A stretch of DNA of 64,000 bases from Lonicera japonica (Eukaryota; Streptophyta; Magnoliopsida; Dipsacales; Caprifoliaceae). The stretch lies in NCBI GenBank assembly GCA_021464415.1, contig CM038467.1, positions 8,325,411-8,389,410 of the forward strand. The letters are read 5' to 3'. Shown here piece by piece: positions 46,824-59,625 of the stretch (position 1 is the first letter of the stretch; every line of letters starts with the position of its first letter). A program made the position numbers and the translations under genes. The notes beneath the pieces are model-generated. The model saw nothing but the letters and a program-made list of their open reading frames with translations. It ran no database searches and was not told the origin of the DNA.

Positions 46824-47709
46824 GATGATTTTAGAGAGAGAAAGGAGTTGAAGTTAAACGAGTTTAGATCTAACGGAAGGTGAAAAAGATTAACTAACAG
46901 AGATGCCTGTTCTGTTTGGTTGTTATTTTAGATATTAAGAGAGAGAAGTTTGGGGAAAGTTGAGAGCAGAAGTTGAATACAATACTGAAGACAAGAGGGA
47001 GAGTCAGAGGGAGAGAGAAATGAATTTGTTTAATTAATTCAAGTTGTAATTAACAAACAAAATTCTTATCTTAAAAAAAGAAAAAGGGAGATTTGGGATG
47101 GATTGTAGGCATTCAATTGGACATCATAAAGACATGCAGGGTTTTATGACGAAAATAAAGAGAGAGGGGGATGGGACCCACGACTGCTTGAGAGAGAGAG
47201 AGAGAGAGAAATGAGATACGCTGAAGATCGTCCACACGCGTTTGAAGATGGGGGACATCTTAGAATGAATGCATGCACCGTCTGATGTTGGACCAAAAAG
47301 AAAACTGAAAAACCAACTACCACCCCCACCCCCACTGTTGGGATTTTTATGTATTTGGCCCCTGCGATTTAAACAAATACTACTTAGTTGCCTATCACAC
47401 TCCCACACTGTATTTTAAACTCTATAATTAGCATAGACGGGTTGAGATTTAAATAACAAATTTTACACGTGTCAAAATTTGACAAATCTCTCTTGTTAAT
47501 TACAAGATAAATTTTCAACACATTATATTAAAATGTCCATTTGCCGATGAGAATTGGTTGAAATTGTAAAATTTATGTTTGAATGTTGCTATTAATAATG
47601 TATTTCGGTGAAATGATATATAAAAATTACTGCAAATGTTCATTCAATTTGAACTTTGTAGTATGCTTTGACTCTAAACGAGATAACTCCTCTTTACTTA
47701 AAAAATTTT
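46824..47709. other. DUF3537 gene leader and upstream region
   Basis: The bases just beyond 46823 are the presumed 5' UTR and promoter of the minus-strand DUF3537 gene. A (GA)n tract lies at about 47191-47210. No other gene is supported; the minus-strand frames near 47124-47408 pass through simple repeats. Confidence 0.5.
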
Positions 47710-48246
47710 GGGTGTGTTTGATTGGGAGTATTTTCCATGGAAAATATCTATTTTCTACTTGATTTGACAACTTAAGGTGTTTGATTGGCTTTTTTTTCTA
47801 GGCAATTGAATTCCCACTTTTGGCTCACACACTTACATTTTCCTTGTAAACAAGGAAAATATTTTCTTTGGGGGGGGGGGGGGCTAGTTTTTATTTTCCA
47901 GGCAATTGCACGGTTTTCGAGACAACATTTTACCCATTTTCTACACTAAAAATGCTATAACTTAAACTACAAAATTCAAAATTTAATAAAAAATTTATAT
48001 TTAAAATCTACTCATCAAGATCAATTAAACAAGATCCATCACGACTATAAAATTATGTAAAAAAAAATACCCATAATTTTTTATACATTAAAAATGCCAC
48101 AATACAACCAATATTTTCCGGGTAGAAAATTAAGGCAATCAAACACACTACACTTCATTTTCCATGCAACTCAATTCTAGGCAATTCAATTACCGGTAAC
48201 TTATTTTCTTTCCATGCAAATTCCACGCTTGCAATCAAACGCACCC
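47710..48246. mobile_element. MITE with GGGTGYGTTTGATTG termini
   Basis: The left end GGGTGTGTTTGATTGGGAG is the imperfect inverse of the right end TTGCAATCAAACGCACCC. Subterminal words (ATTTTCCATGG, AGGCAATTGAATTCC and complements) are also inverted. The interior around 47940-48060 contains TGCTATAACTTAAA, CTACTCATCAAGATCAATTA and AAGATCCATCACGACTA, a diverged version of the core in the MITE at 18746-19126. A poly-G run of about 12 is at 47871. The element is 537 bp and non-coding. A partial relative may lie at 51590-51825 inside MPC1 intron 3. Confidence 0.72.
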
Positions 48247-50859
48247 TTTGTGTCAAAAAAAATAATTTAAAATGTCTATCCGCTGATCTAATGTGGAATT
48301 TCGTCTTATGTAAGCTATTGGCAGAGTTTATCATAACTGTCATACATTTTTCGTGATTGTTTTCTTGATTGTGCCTTTGACTTGAAGTATTTTCTTCTTC
48401 ATTTTTCCACAATGACGTCCAAATCTTGAAAAAGATATTTAAATGAAATTGAAACGTAAACCGTTAGACTTTAGAATTTGTTTGATTCAAATTTTAAATT
48501 ATTTATGCAATCTTAAATTTTATTCTAAAATAATTTTGATATTTAGTTCGAATTTTGCCTTAAGAAGATATCACTTTAGAAAATTGTATATTCCTTCAAA
48601 GTTCTTTATCTTAAATAGATGTGAATAAATTATTACTCTAAATATTCTCTTTTAAATTATTATTTTTTTAAGATTTCCTCTTTAACACTAAAATATCCTT
48701 TTACCTACTAATACAAATTTTATATTCATTTCTATTCTTTTTTTTTTAAAAAAAATTGTTATTAATTTTTTCTTTTTATTATTATTAAATATATACAACG
48801 ACTTTTCGCAAGTCTTAATAATAAAATCTTAAAATTTTTGCTTTGTAAAATTGTTAGAATTTTTCTTTTAATTTTATAAAGTAAATAACATTTTGATAAT
48901 TCTTGTTGGAACTAAATATAGAAAAATAATTCAATATTTTAAAAATAAATAATTATTATCTGAATCAAATATTAACAAAATCTCTTAAATATTAAAAGAA
49001 TATTTTTTTATAAATTTAAAATACTCATTTTATTCCTAAAACTCAAACTAATAAACTCTCAAGACGTGTGCAGGCCTTAATTTTTAAATTAGTATCATAG
49101 ACTATAACCTTAAATTAATGATAGTTAAATTAGCAGGAATGTTGTCGTTTTATTTGAAGTTAGGTGGTGGTCTCCTTTTAGATCTGGGTCGGTGGATCTT
49201 AACTTTTGTTGTGTAAAACCTTTTCTTTCTTTTTTTCCTTTAAACGAAAATAATGGTTATTAATAACAAATCGTAAAATATAACTTAAAATGTCTTGTAA
49301 TTTATAGAATAAATTAAAGAAAAAAATTTTAATATCACATTTTAAACATTATCTTAAGAATTAATTTTAGTCCGTGCTCGTTCATACCGAAGGACTTTGC
49401 CTCATGCATAATTTACTTCTTAAATAATTTATTCATCTGCACACGATGATTGCGTTACTCTTCAAATGTTTTATTCTATTTAATTAATCTTAAAAATTGA
49501 CTAATGGCAATAATGAAAAGTGTTTTTAATAGAGGGTGTTTCCATATCTTTTATGTGTTCTTTCAATTCATCTCAACTTAAGATAACATCTAAATTTGAA
49601 GCACTTTCTAATAAAAACACTTTAATTTTAGCTTTGGACAATTATACAACTTTTTTTTTTTATATGAGATTCTGTACAATGATTAAACTCAATCTTTAAT
49701 AATAATGCGTGGAAGAATACTAACTAATATTTTGTGTTTTTGTCGTATAATTAAACTTCTAATAATGATAGTAGCATTTTTTTTATTATTTTTTTTTTTT
49801 GGTGGATTGTTACAATTGGCTATTTATTCAAATAACATTGAAGTTATGTCAAAATTTTAAGAAATTGAACAAACTTCGGATTTTGGAACTATTTTTTTTT
49901 CTTTTTTTGAATTTCTGAAATTTTTGGAATTGGAAATGTATTTGGAATTCTAAAATTTCTGAATAATTTTAACAAATAAGGGTATTATAATCCGTTCCAT
50001 TTGATGAACACCCTAATTATTTGGCATTACTCCAAAAGAAAATGACAAACCGTAAGGCTACGTTTGATAGCAACATAAAAAAATAAAATTGCTTTGTATG
50101 AAAAGTTTAAAAATAAATTAAAACATGTAGTAAAATACTATACGTCCTATATTTATTTTTATAAGTAAATGTCCTTTATTTTTTTTTATTTTCAAGTGAA
50201 ATTTTTTTCTTTCCACTTCCTTAAAAAAAATCCACAAAAAAGGACTAAAAGTAAGCAAATATCTCAACATATGACTCAATATATATATTCCAACTCATCA
50301 CATAAATTATTATTTTTTATCATTTTTTATGTTATTATCAATCAAAAATTTACTATATTCTTGTCATTTCTACCGGATAAAAATTCCCTGTACCTAACGT
50401 TACAGTCCGAGACACTACGTAAAAACTCAATCTTAAATTAAGGAACCCTCAAGATTCAAGCACTACATGGTTTGGTGCAAATTTTTTAATTAGTTTTCTT
50501 CAAAGGCACATATTTAGAACAATCTTAATAAAAGGACAAGGGCTCCCCGTCTACGTCAGCTTCTTTGCGATATTTATTTCAATATTATTATTAGATATAA
50601 TTAGGACTTGGGATTATAGCATGTATGCGAATGACTGATATACCAAGAAGCACGATCAACATTAGATGGTTAAAGTTCCAGTTGCTTAATAACAAGATGA
50701 AATCAAATCAATATTATTCAAAAGGATTTTTCTAAAATGTGCTGTTTTCGGGTTTAAAAAAAACACAAGTATCACGCACGTAATAAGCATTATTATCTGC
50801 AGGAACCACCAGAAATAATACAGTCCAAGAAAGATCAAGAAAAGAAACACAGCACCGAG
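48247..50859. other. Very AT-rich gene-free region
   Basis: This is 2.6 kb of AT-rich sequence with many poly-A and poly-T runs. A partial MITE end (GGCTACGTTTGATAGCAAC) occurs near 50057. No coding or RNA gene is recognised. Confidence 0.6.
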
Positions 50860-52452
50860 TCACTCAGTCGCAGCCTTTTCTTCCTTCCTCTGCAAATACC
50901 TGTTACAAATTAAACAAATGTTCAACAACTGAGATTTGCAAACAGATGTGCATTTTTGTAAAAGTGAATGTCAAACAAATTCCTCCTCAAATTAAGAGTC
51001 CTGCTTTCCTTTTCAAACGTCTTAAATTAATCGACGTATTAAATCTCAAAATAATAAATACGTTCTATTCTTGACTAATGCTTAAGGTTGAGTTAGTGTT
51101 TGTTTAAAAAAAAAAATTATATATAAACGTCAAAAGTCAAAGTCTAAAATTAAGTATAGAACCCGCCTAATACAGCCAGAAAAGGGACTACATAGAATAT
51201 GTGGTACAAATGAGTGCGTCAAATACGCATCCAGGGGAAGAAAGTCCTCATTTGTTTTTACAAAGCCTCAGATCATGCTTATTCTTTTGTCCACTATGAA
51301 CGGAGAGATGGAACATTTGTTAAAACCAAACAAAAGGTCTGCTCCAGCTAGAGGAGATGATGTGAAAGGTCATATTGTACTCACATGCAGCTTGGAATCA
51401 AGGGCAACAGGGGTTTAAGTGTTTAACATGTGACAGGATTGAAATAATATCAATAGCTAATCTCCAAACTAATTGATTGACTGACAATGTTCCAATCATC
51501 TGCTTATGTACAATCAATGTTTTTCTCTTTCCAGTGCGATAGCCCCAAAGGGGACTTGATTGAATAAATACAGTGCGTTCTACTTGCTTCCATGAAAAAG
51601 AAGTAAATTCCATGGCAGATTTTTGTGTGGAAGGAATTTCACGGAAAGCAAAAACTTGTGGAGGTGAATTTTGAAAACAGAAATTGAGAAAATTATGCTA
51701 AAACAAGTACCTTGGAAATTGATTCCATGAAAATTGAGCAATCAAATGCCACCAAAGATGAAAAATATGGTATTTGAAGAACATTTTCCATGGAAAAAAT
51801 GTGCAATTCAACACACCCTTAGATTTGGGACCTGTCACAGGAACCCACATAAAGAAGAGTTCCCAAACAGAGGAGGAAGATGACCATTACAGTGGATGGA
51901 ATAAATGTGGTTACATTCATGGAAAATGCAACAGAGATCAGATTCATAATTACTTACCCTTGAGCCTTCGCCCAACGGGAAAGCTGATAGAGCTGCACAG
52001 TCTCATTCGAGGCATGGCAAGCCAGAAGTAGATAGTTGCGAGGCTGTACCATCCATGCAAACCTCATGAATAATGCAGAATATATGCACATTGCTGCAGC
52101 ACAAAGTAAAATGTATAATTAGGTAGAACCTCAACATTTAAATACTACCTCTGTTTCAAACCAGACATAAGCAACCTCCAGTCATGTTGCCAGATATCAA
52201 TTCTGGGGGCTTTTGCATGTCAACCAGCCCCTGTCAAACCCCCCAAAAGCTGTAGTTTAGAAAATAACCAGAAATCTAAAAAGCAACCGATTCATAATGA
52301 CACATCTGCAGTATTTTCTTTATACAAGAATATCAAAGATACAAAATAAAGAAACATACAGCAGCAACGAACCCCCAGTTGGCTACAGGACCCCAAAAGT
52401 GTGTGGTTTTGGGGCCAACCGGACTATTCAAAAATGCTCTGAAGGAAGCCAT
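50860..52452 (-). CDS. MPC1: Mitochondrial pyruvate carrier 1
   Basis: MPC1 is a small inner-membrane subunit that pairs with MPC2-type partners to import pyruvate into mitochondria. Four minus-strand exons: 52360-52452, 52176-52230, 51958-52093 and 50860-50899, in phase, giving 107 residues, the normal family length. Diagnostic segments are [87 protein letters not shown] and the charged tail [12 protein letters not shown]. The exons are short and lie within otherwise unremarkable open frames, so the gene is easily missed. One upstream 5' UTR exon appears to end near 53976. No defect is seen. Confidence 0.95.
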
Positions 52453-54090
52453 ATATGACGTCGCTGTTCAAGACACCTCTGCAATTGTCGTAACACAAAT
52501 TCAAAGATTTAACAGACTAACATCAATGCAATAAGATTTTGAGTGTAAATAAGAACTAAAGCTTTAATATAAAAACAAAATTAAAACATAGATAGTGAAT
52601 GTATATTTTGTAGAGTTAATCTTGTAAAAGTGATGGAGATCACATACCCCTGAAATATACTGACTTGCATCAAAGAAAAACAAGGCAAAAGATAAACGGA
52701 TAGAGATGTGATTTGGTGCAAAATGAAAACACAAAAGCAACCGTAAAACATTGCATTGCCTGAGCAAAAGAGACTTTTAAAAACAATGCCAGCAGCGAAC
52801 CATAAAGGTTGGTTACTCTGACCAGTATTGAGAAATATATAACACTATACATCAACCTATTGTAATGTCTGCCTGCAAAAACTATTTGGTACACGTCTAG
52901 TTGTCAACAAGAATACATGCTTAAAACCTCAGTAATTGACCTTTAATGGGGACCTCCAATATTGCGTCCCCGAGCATGCTAATTACAAGGAAGTGATCAG
53001 AATTTATTTCCTTTATTTCTTCCCCGACATATGGATGAGTAAGCAATTAATTACCTTACTACCCATATGTTCACTAATCTCCAACCTGTATCCTTAAGTT
53101 CATACAGCCATCATTCCCTAATTCAAATAGAGCCTAATTCCTTTTTCAGATGCTGAAAATGAAGATGCATATACAATTCCCCACATTAAGTCAGACAATA
53201 AGCCAACATTGCAACGTATACATGATTGAGTTAACTTTTCTCTCTTTCTGGTAATAATATGTCTTTTACAGCTGAAGATGTTCTCCTAAGAATATGAAAG
53301 CAGCTCAATGATATTTATTGGTGAAACCATGAAACCTCCCAACAAAACAAATAAGATAATTTAACTAAGAGACTACTTTAAGCTTGGATTTAAGAAGTGT
53401 TTTATATTTAAGAATTTAAGATGAAGTCCATTTAAAGGATTATAAAGTAAAACAAAAACTCTTACCATAAAAAGAAAAATATCATTATCAATATGTATGT
53501 ACAATAAATCACTAAACTCTGTAGCAAACCCTAATCAAACCCCCAATTGATACTTTGCTCGATGACAAACCAACTTATATTGCTTTCTTTGTTGTACTTC
53601 TCCTTTGATAACCAACAATTCGTACAATTAACTTTCTTCCTGTAAACTAATTTAAAGGCTCAGGGAAAATAGTTTCAAATCTTATATCAAAAACTCATAA
53701 GCAGAGGCTACACTACCCAATACAAAGCCTAGAAATCAAAATTAACAATAGCAAAAACATCCATGAAATTGATGACTCAAAGATATTACAGGAACTAATT
53801 AGAAACACGATCAAGGCATATATTGCTCGGAGGAATATATATATATATATATATCTTCTTAGCAAAAAGCAGATTCGTTCGATGATTAATTCGATTGTAA
53901 AATGTGTAGAGGCATATATATATATATACATATACGTAAAGAGATATGTGCATAAGACGTAGATTCAAGGTATTACCGGTATCAGAGATCTATGGCCGGA
54001 GAATCCGATCGTATAGAGTCAAGAAACCCCAGAGCTTGGATTGGTGAAGGGAATGAAGATAAAAAGAGAGTTATTGGGAGGAGTGATTCG
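52453..54090 (-). promoter_or_regulatory. 5' UTR, leader intron and promoter of MPC1
   Basis: Upstream of the ATG an acceptor (TTGCAG then AGGTG at about 52481) and, 1.5 kb further, a donor (GATACCG then GTAATACC at about 53976) suggest a noncoding first exon around 53977-54060 joined by a long leader intron. The intron has (AT)n tracts near 53836-53854 and 53916-53929. No coding sequence is seen in it. Confidence 0.5.
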
Positions 54091-54599
54091 GTGTTGGTGT
54101 GACCAGCAATAATCCTGGCTACTTAGCGGAACAATCCCCCTTCTGGTCAATATATTTTGGTCAATTAACTTAGGGGCCCACGCCGACTCTGTATGGTTTT
54201 TGTGTAATTTTGAGATTTCAATTAAAATAAATGACTCTAATAATCCTTAAAGTATTGACTTAATGTCATTTTAGACCTTAAATTAAAAAATATTTTATTT
54301 TAACCTTTAAACTATTAATTAATATTATTTTAATCCTTTTGTAGAAATTTTCTACTAAGTCAAATAAAAATGAAAACATTTTTTTTATTTTAATTATTTT
54401 TTAAAAAAAATAAATTTAAATCTCAACCCAATATCAAATATTGAATATTTCATACATAATCTATAATATAAATTAAGGTAGTTGATGTGACCATTGTCCT
54501 ATGTGGCATTTTTTTTACTTATACAACATCTTTTTATTTTATTTATTCTTTCTCTGAACAACAATTATTAATGTGGTATTTAATTAAGTTTTTAAAAAA

Positions 54600-54860
54600 T
54601 TTATCAAAAAAATCAACTTTACTTCACACTTTTCAAAATTTACTTCACTTTATTTTCTCTCTCATAAATTTTTTAAAACACCATAACTTTAAATTCAAAA
54701 ATCGGAATTAGATAAAAAAAATATTTGAAACCTATTCATCGAGATCTATAAAATAAGATCCATTGTGACTATTTTTTGAATTTCTTTCATTAGTTTTTTT
54801 TAATTGGTTAAAAAATACTCTAACAAAAATTAAATTCACTTTTCACTTTTTAAAAATCAT
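54600..54860. repeat. Copy of the core shared with the 18746-19126 MITE
   Basis: CCATAACTTTAAAT, ATATTTGAAACCTA, TCATCGAGATCTATAAAATA and AGATCCATTGTGACTA occur in the same order and spacing as in the MITE at 18746-19126. The flanking termini of that MITE are only partly recognisable here. Confidence 0.85.
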
Positions 54861-55351
54861 AAATCATAAATACAGTTCAAGTTTTTCATTTTTTTTTGCT
54901 TAATTAAAAGCAATTTCATCTTCTTTCTTTTTTTTATTTATTTTATACTTTCAACTTCAGTTCAAAAACTCTTTACGATTACTTAGGGTAAAATAAGTTT
55001 TTATTTGATAAATACAAAAGTCATAATTTATGATGTGCAAGCTCAAATTCATAATGTTGTAAATTTTTATTCCAATTAATTTTGGTAAGTTACATTTTTT
55101 AGTGAGAAAATGAATAAAAAATAATGAGGTTAATTCTTAACTATTTCGTGCCATAAGTAGGTAATCTTTTTTTTTTCAATCATTTTTTACTCTTTTTTTT
55201 CTTTTTTTTATCAAACTAACCCTATGGTGTAAATATCATGTAGACATGCCAATAGGTCAATTTGGATTATATTTGTGTGGTGCATTATCGAGATTTAAGT
55301 GTAATCGTTTTTTATTTAGATGAGTGACTTTTTTCTTAGGTGTAAAAATAA

Positions 55352-55511
55352 TATTCAAGCTACTTTATTCAAGATTTTTGAATTATTTGGTATTTGGCCC
55401 AAAGTTATGGATAATTGATATTCTATCCATAATTTGTATTCAAGCTACTTTATTCAAGATTTTTGAATTATTTGGTATTTGGCCCAAAGTTATGGATAAT
55501 TGATATTCTAT
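55352..55511. repeat. Near-perfect tandem duplication, 85-bp unit
   Basis: TATTCAAGCTACTTTATTCA begins a stretch of about 75 bp that is repeated without visible change 85 bp later (55352 and 55437). The two copies look identical over that length, so the duplication is recent. Confidence 0.95.
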
Positions 55512-58089
55512 ATTTTAAAATTATTTTTATTATTTTTATTCCTTTTTGTTATTTTCTAATGTTATCCTTTTGACTACTTTATTTTCAAAAATAAATTACT
55601 CCTAAAAATTAGCCCAACATAGATTAATTAAGATAATTATTATAGACTTTACATTTTGAAATTCAAATTAAAAAACCATTTCAAATTAAAATCGACTTCA
55701 AGTCAAATTGAACATCAGCATACATATTCTTATTCATTATAAATTGTGTTTCATAGGAAAGTCATAAATATACATAACCAAAGAATAAGTCATTTTCTAA
55801 TGGCATAATATTCTTACATAAATGAACTGTAATAATTAAATGGAATATAATCATTCTTGAATAAAGTCAAATAATTCATATTCTTACATACATAAACCCA
55901 TTTAAGAAACATACATATTACGAATAATCAGTAATTTTTTGTTTGCTTGAAAAATACAAGGAAATTGATTTCTAAATCTAAATATTATTCCGCTGAAATT
56001 TATATTTAGTTGGCAAATAATCATAATATGACTCACTTTTTCACTTATGCTGAAAAGGAAATTATTAATAATAATAATAATAATAATCTATATCATAACA
56101 TTGATTACTGACTTTTTAATTGTGCAGCTATAAGTGGTTCCAACAAATTCAGTGGTATAGAATTTATCTGGGTCAAATTTTTATTTTTATTTTTCACTAT
56201 GACCTACAGCAAAACTCTTTCTCTCTCTAAAGTTCGGACATTTTTTTAATATAATTCTCTCTCCTAGTCTTCATCAATATCCCCCCTCTCTCTCTAAATT
56301 CCTCTTTAAAATTTTCTTCTCTTCACAAAACTCTCCCCCATTGTAAATTTCTTGGGTTTTGATGGTTGAATTTTCAGTCGAAGAATTTTATGTCAAGTTA
56401 ATATGTGTTTGGGTTTTGAATTTAAAGATCCCCATTCTAATTCTAAAATTTTACTTGATTTAAAATGAGAAAGAGGGGAGAACAAGAGAGAGATGGGGGT
56501 TGGTTAAGCATATTTGCGTGTAAATCGGGGTACAAATTAATAGTATTATAATTAACGTGATTTTTTTTTGGTTCGAGAGTTACCTCCCGGGGTATTTAGG
56601 GTGGCTTTCGCGTACCTCGACTAATCCCCGCTCGCGGTGCGTGGCGACAGATGGTCAAGCATTAATGTAATATTTATGTTTCTCGATATCAATAAATTAA
56701 TATAATTAAATTGTGCGTCAAATAGGCATTTTAAAGTAAGTTACATAATAAAGATAATGATGTTAGCCCTTCACAAAAATATTTTAACAATTTAACATTA
56801 TTTTTAATGATATTTTATATGAATTTTTTAGGACACTTTTTAGTCATTAAAGATAATTTTAAAGTGTTAAAGTATTTTTTGTATAGTGTTAATATCATTA
56901 CCCAACTAAATAAGAATTGTTTCACCTGTTTAACTAAGTTTAAACATGTTAATATCAGGTTAATCATGTTATTTATACTAACTCAACACGATCTATTCAT
57001 TAAACATGTTAGTTAGTTCCCAACTCGAATTTGACCAAACCATGCTAACCCAACACCTTAACCCAACACCTTAACCCATTTAACTTTGAATTGCATTAGT
57101 GAGTTGTGTTAAAATTTATATAATGTAATCATATATGTCACATAATTCAAAATATAAAAGTAGTCAAAATATTTGGTTAGCGATGTTGTGTAGTTGAGTA
57201 AAATATTTATTTACAATGTTATTCCAAATACACTGTCTTGCACTTCTGCAAATTAAACAATTCTGCAACATTTAGAAATAATTAAACACAACCCAAGTTA
57301 AAAATATTATCAAATATATATATCACCATACCGAACAACACGTGCAGAACCTGGAGTAGTGGTCAATAAATATTAATTTTGTAAGGCTCACACGGCTCAA
57401 GTATTGTTATTTGATGTTAAATACTAATATTTTAATACATGCAATTAAGGAACCAAAAGTTTTTTAATCTTAAAGTAAGTAAACCAAATCTTTTAACTTC
57501 ATGCAATTAGAGACCTATAATACAAAATAGAGCATAGTTGTTATTTATCAAAATGACCTTTGAAAAAAAAATTCTAATGGCTAGAACTACCTCTGCATGA
57601 TATGATAGTCAATAATTTTTCTTCTTTTAACACGATATTTTTATTTTTCCTAAAATTTACGGGTCATCCTCTCACCTCTTTATCTCTCTCTCTTTTACAC
57701 ATATCAAGTATTCCGTACATCCTCTCTCTGAACTCTATTTTTTATGTCTAAACTTTAATCAATTACTAATCATGGTCATACCCTCCTATTTAATGGGTTT
57801 AGTAGTGGTGGAGATGAATATCTTTTACTTAAGGTGTGTTAATTTTAAAATTTACTGAAGTACAAATAAAGCTAATGGTTTGAAGAAGAATAATGGCACA
57901 TGTATATACTCCAACAACAATTTAAAAGTTATAATGATAGATCCTCTCTTGAAGATGGGTTATTTCAACTATAATTTGACTTTGGATCAACCTACTATTT
58001 TGAATGGTGGCTTGAATTTCAACCTGGCAAAGACAACAGATTTAGGGAGTATTAATAATACGAAGAACAAAAAATAAAAATAAAATTAT

Positions 58090-58410
58090 ACTAATGGTAC
58101 ATTGATATATTTGGTGGTTGATCACATGAAAGAAAAATGAAGTTCATTTACACGTGGGGTAGAAAAACCCACATCTATCTTAACTATTTTAACCCCCATG
58201 TGTAAAAAAGATTTAGAATCTTGAGCTAAAAATAATTTACTTAAAATTTTTATAGTAGTAATACACTGATATATGACCACGTGGTAAGAAAAGAAAAATA
58301 AAAGTCCTACAAATCAAACATGCACATGGGGTTAGAAAATCTACCCATATCTCAATTATCCTAACCCCCCAAGAGTAAAAAAGAATTAGAAAAATTTTAG
58401 AATGCAATTC
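58090..58410. repeat. Diverged tandem duplication, about 160-bp unit
   Basis: Two adjacent blocks share TACA.TGATATAT, a C.CRTGGGGT.AGAAAA core, CCCA.ATCT and TAACCCCC, then GTAAAAAAGA.TTAGAA. Many substitutions separate them. Confidence 0.65.
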
Positions 58411-58790
58411 ATATCTCTTTTTAAAATAAACAATAATTAGCAATGCAATTCATATCTCTAAAAATATAAACAATGTTTTTTCTCTTATAAATTGCTAGAA
58501 TGTAATTATCACTGACTTTTATGATGTCAATTAAAAATTTGACTTTATCTTTTTCAATTATAATGTTTTTTATGTAACACTCAAATGTATAATTTGTAAG
58601 ATTGAAACTCATGTAACATTTTCTTTTTATCTTTAATTATATTATTTTTTCGTTTCATCTAACTCCCAAATGCTCAATAATTTTTGTCAAAATTATTATA
58701 AAATATTTTTTTTATGCCATAAAGTGTCATTGGCACGGGCATTACCCTAATATTATATATATATATATATATGTATGTTCGCATACCCAC

Positions 58791-59210
58791 TACCACTTTT
58801 TCTCCGTCCTCCTTATCTTCTCTTTCCTCTTTGCTAACTTTTTTATATTCTCTCTCTCTATATATATATGTATATACCAAAATCATGTCAAATCCAATTG
58901 ATTTCAATTATTCAAAATTAAAATTAAATTTTATTTTGGCTAAATCGAGAGAGAGAGTTGAAGGATTCCACCGGCGCCGGGCATCCGATGATGCCTCTAG
59001 CGAATTGACACCACCACCACTTCTTCTCCCTCCTCCGCATCTCCTCTTTCCTCTTCGTTTCTTTTTTTCCATTTTATCTCTCTCTCTATATATATTATAT
59101 TTATATATATCCAAATCACACCTATACATACCCTAAAATCATTTCAAACCTAATTGATTTCAATTATTCAAAATCAAAATCTGGGTTAAACTTAGAGAGA
59201 GAGTTGAATG
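58791..59210. repeat. Tandem duplication of a CT-rich and GA-rich block
   Basis: Copy 1 (about 58791-58965) and copy 2 (about 59022-59210) each contain CCACTT-TTCTCC, TCTCTTTCCTCTT, TCTCTCTCTATATATAT, TTGATTTCAATTATTCAAAA and AGAGAGAGAGTTGAA in that order. The pair sits near the right end of the 5.4 kb element. Confidence 0.8.
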
Positions 59211-59625
59211 AAGGAGAGATTTTAGGTGTATACACACACGTATATATAGAAAATACATAATAAAATGGGAAGAGAAGATGAAGTGGTGGTGGCGGGTGAT
59301 GGGGTAGGATGGTGGCGTGGGGTGGGGTGGCAGGAAAGGAGGTGGGATGGGGGTGATGGTGGTAGTGGAGATGGAGATGGAGATGGAGATGGTGGTTATA
59401 CACATACACACATAATATTATGTATAAAATATTTAATATTGAGTTGTGATTTAAATTAATTTTTAAAAAAAGTTAATTGAAATAACAAAAAAATTGATCA
59501 GAATAGCTAAAATGATACTTGTGTTGTAGGAATTCTATTCAACCTTTTATTAAATGAACCCTTTATTAATGATTTAATGTTTTTTAATTTAAGGACCAAA
59601 AGATATTGGGCCAATAGTTCAAGAC

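Larger units (their letters stand above)
54245..59625. mobile_element. Large long-TIR element, about 5.4 kb, no transposase seen
   Basis: About 200 bp at the left (TATTGACTTAATGTC, CCTTAAATTAAAAAATATT, then TAAATTTAAATCTCAACCCA and ATCAAATATTGAATATTT) is matched in inverted orientation at 59420-59625 (complement: TATTGGCCCAATATC, CCTTAAATTAAAAAACATT, AATTTAAATCACAACTCA, ATTAAATATTTTATAC). The order of blocks is the same in both arms, so these look like degenerate terminal inverted repeats. The interior is AT-rich, has several duplications and a copy of the core found in the MITE at 18746-19126, and shows no transposase-like frame. No clean target duplication was found. It may be a MULE-type element or a composite of nested insertions. 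Confidence 0.6.

Noticed and set aside
47871..47883. Poly-G run as a structural (G-quadruplex) signal
   Set aside because: A single homopolymer inside a MITE is more simply slippage or a sequencing artefact.
57880..58077. 65-codon plus-strand open frame
   Set aside because: It is AT-rich composition inside a putative element with no known domain.
59160..59459. Ser/Thr/Pro/His-rich and Gly/Asp-rich open frames
   Set aside because: They arise from GGTGGT and GGAGAT simple repeats.
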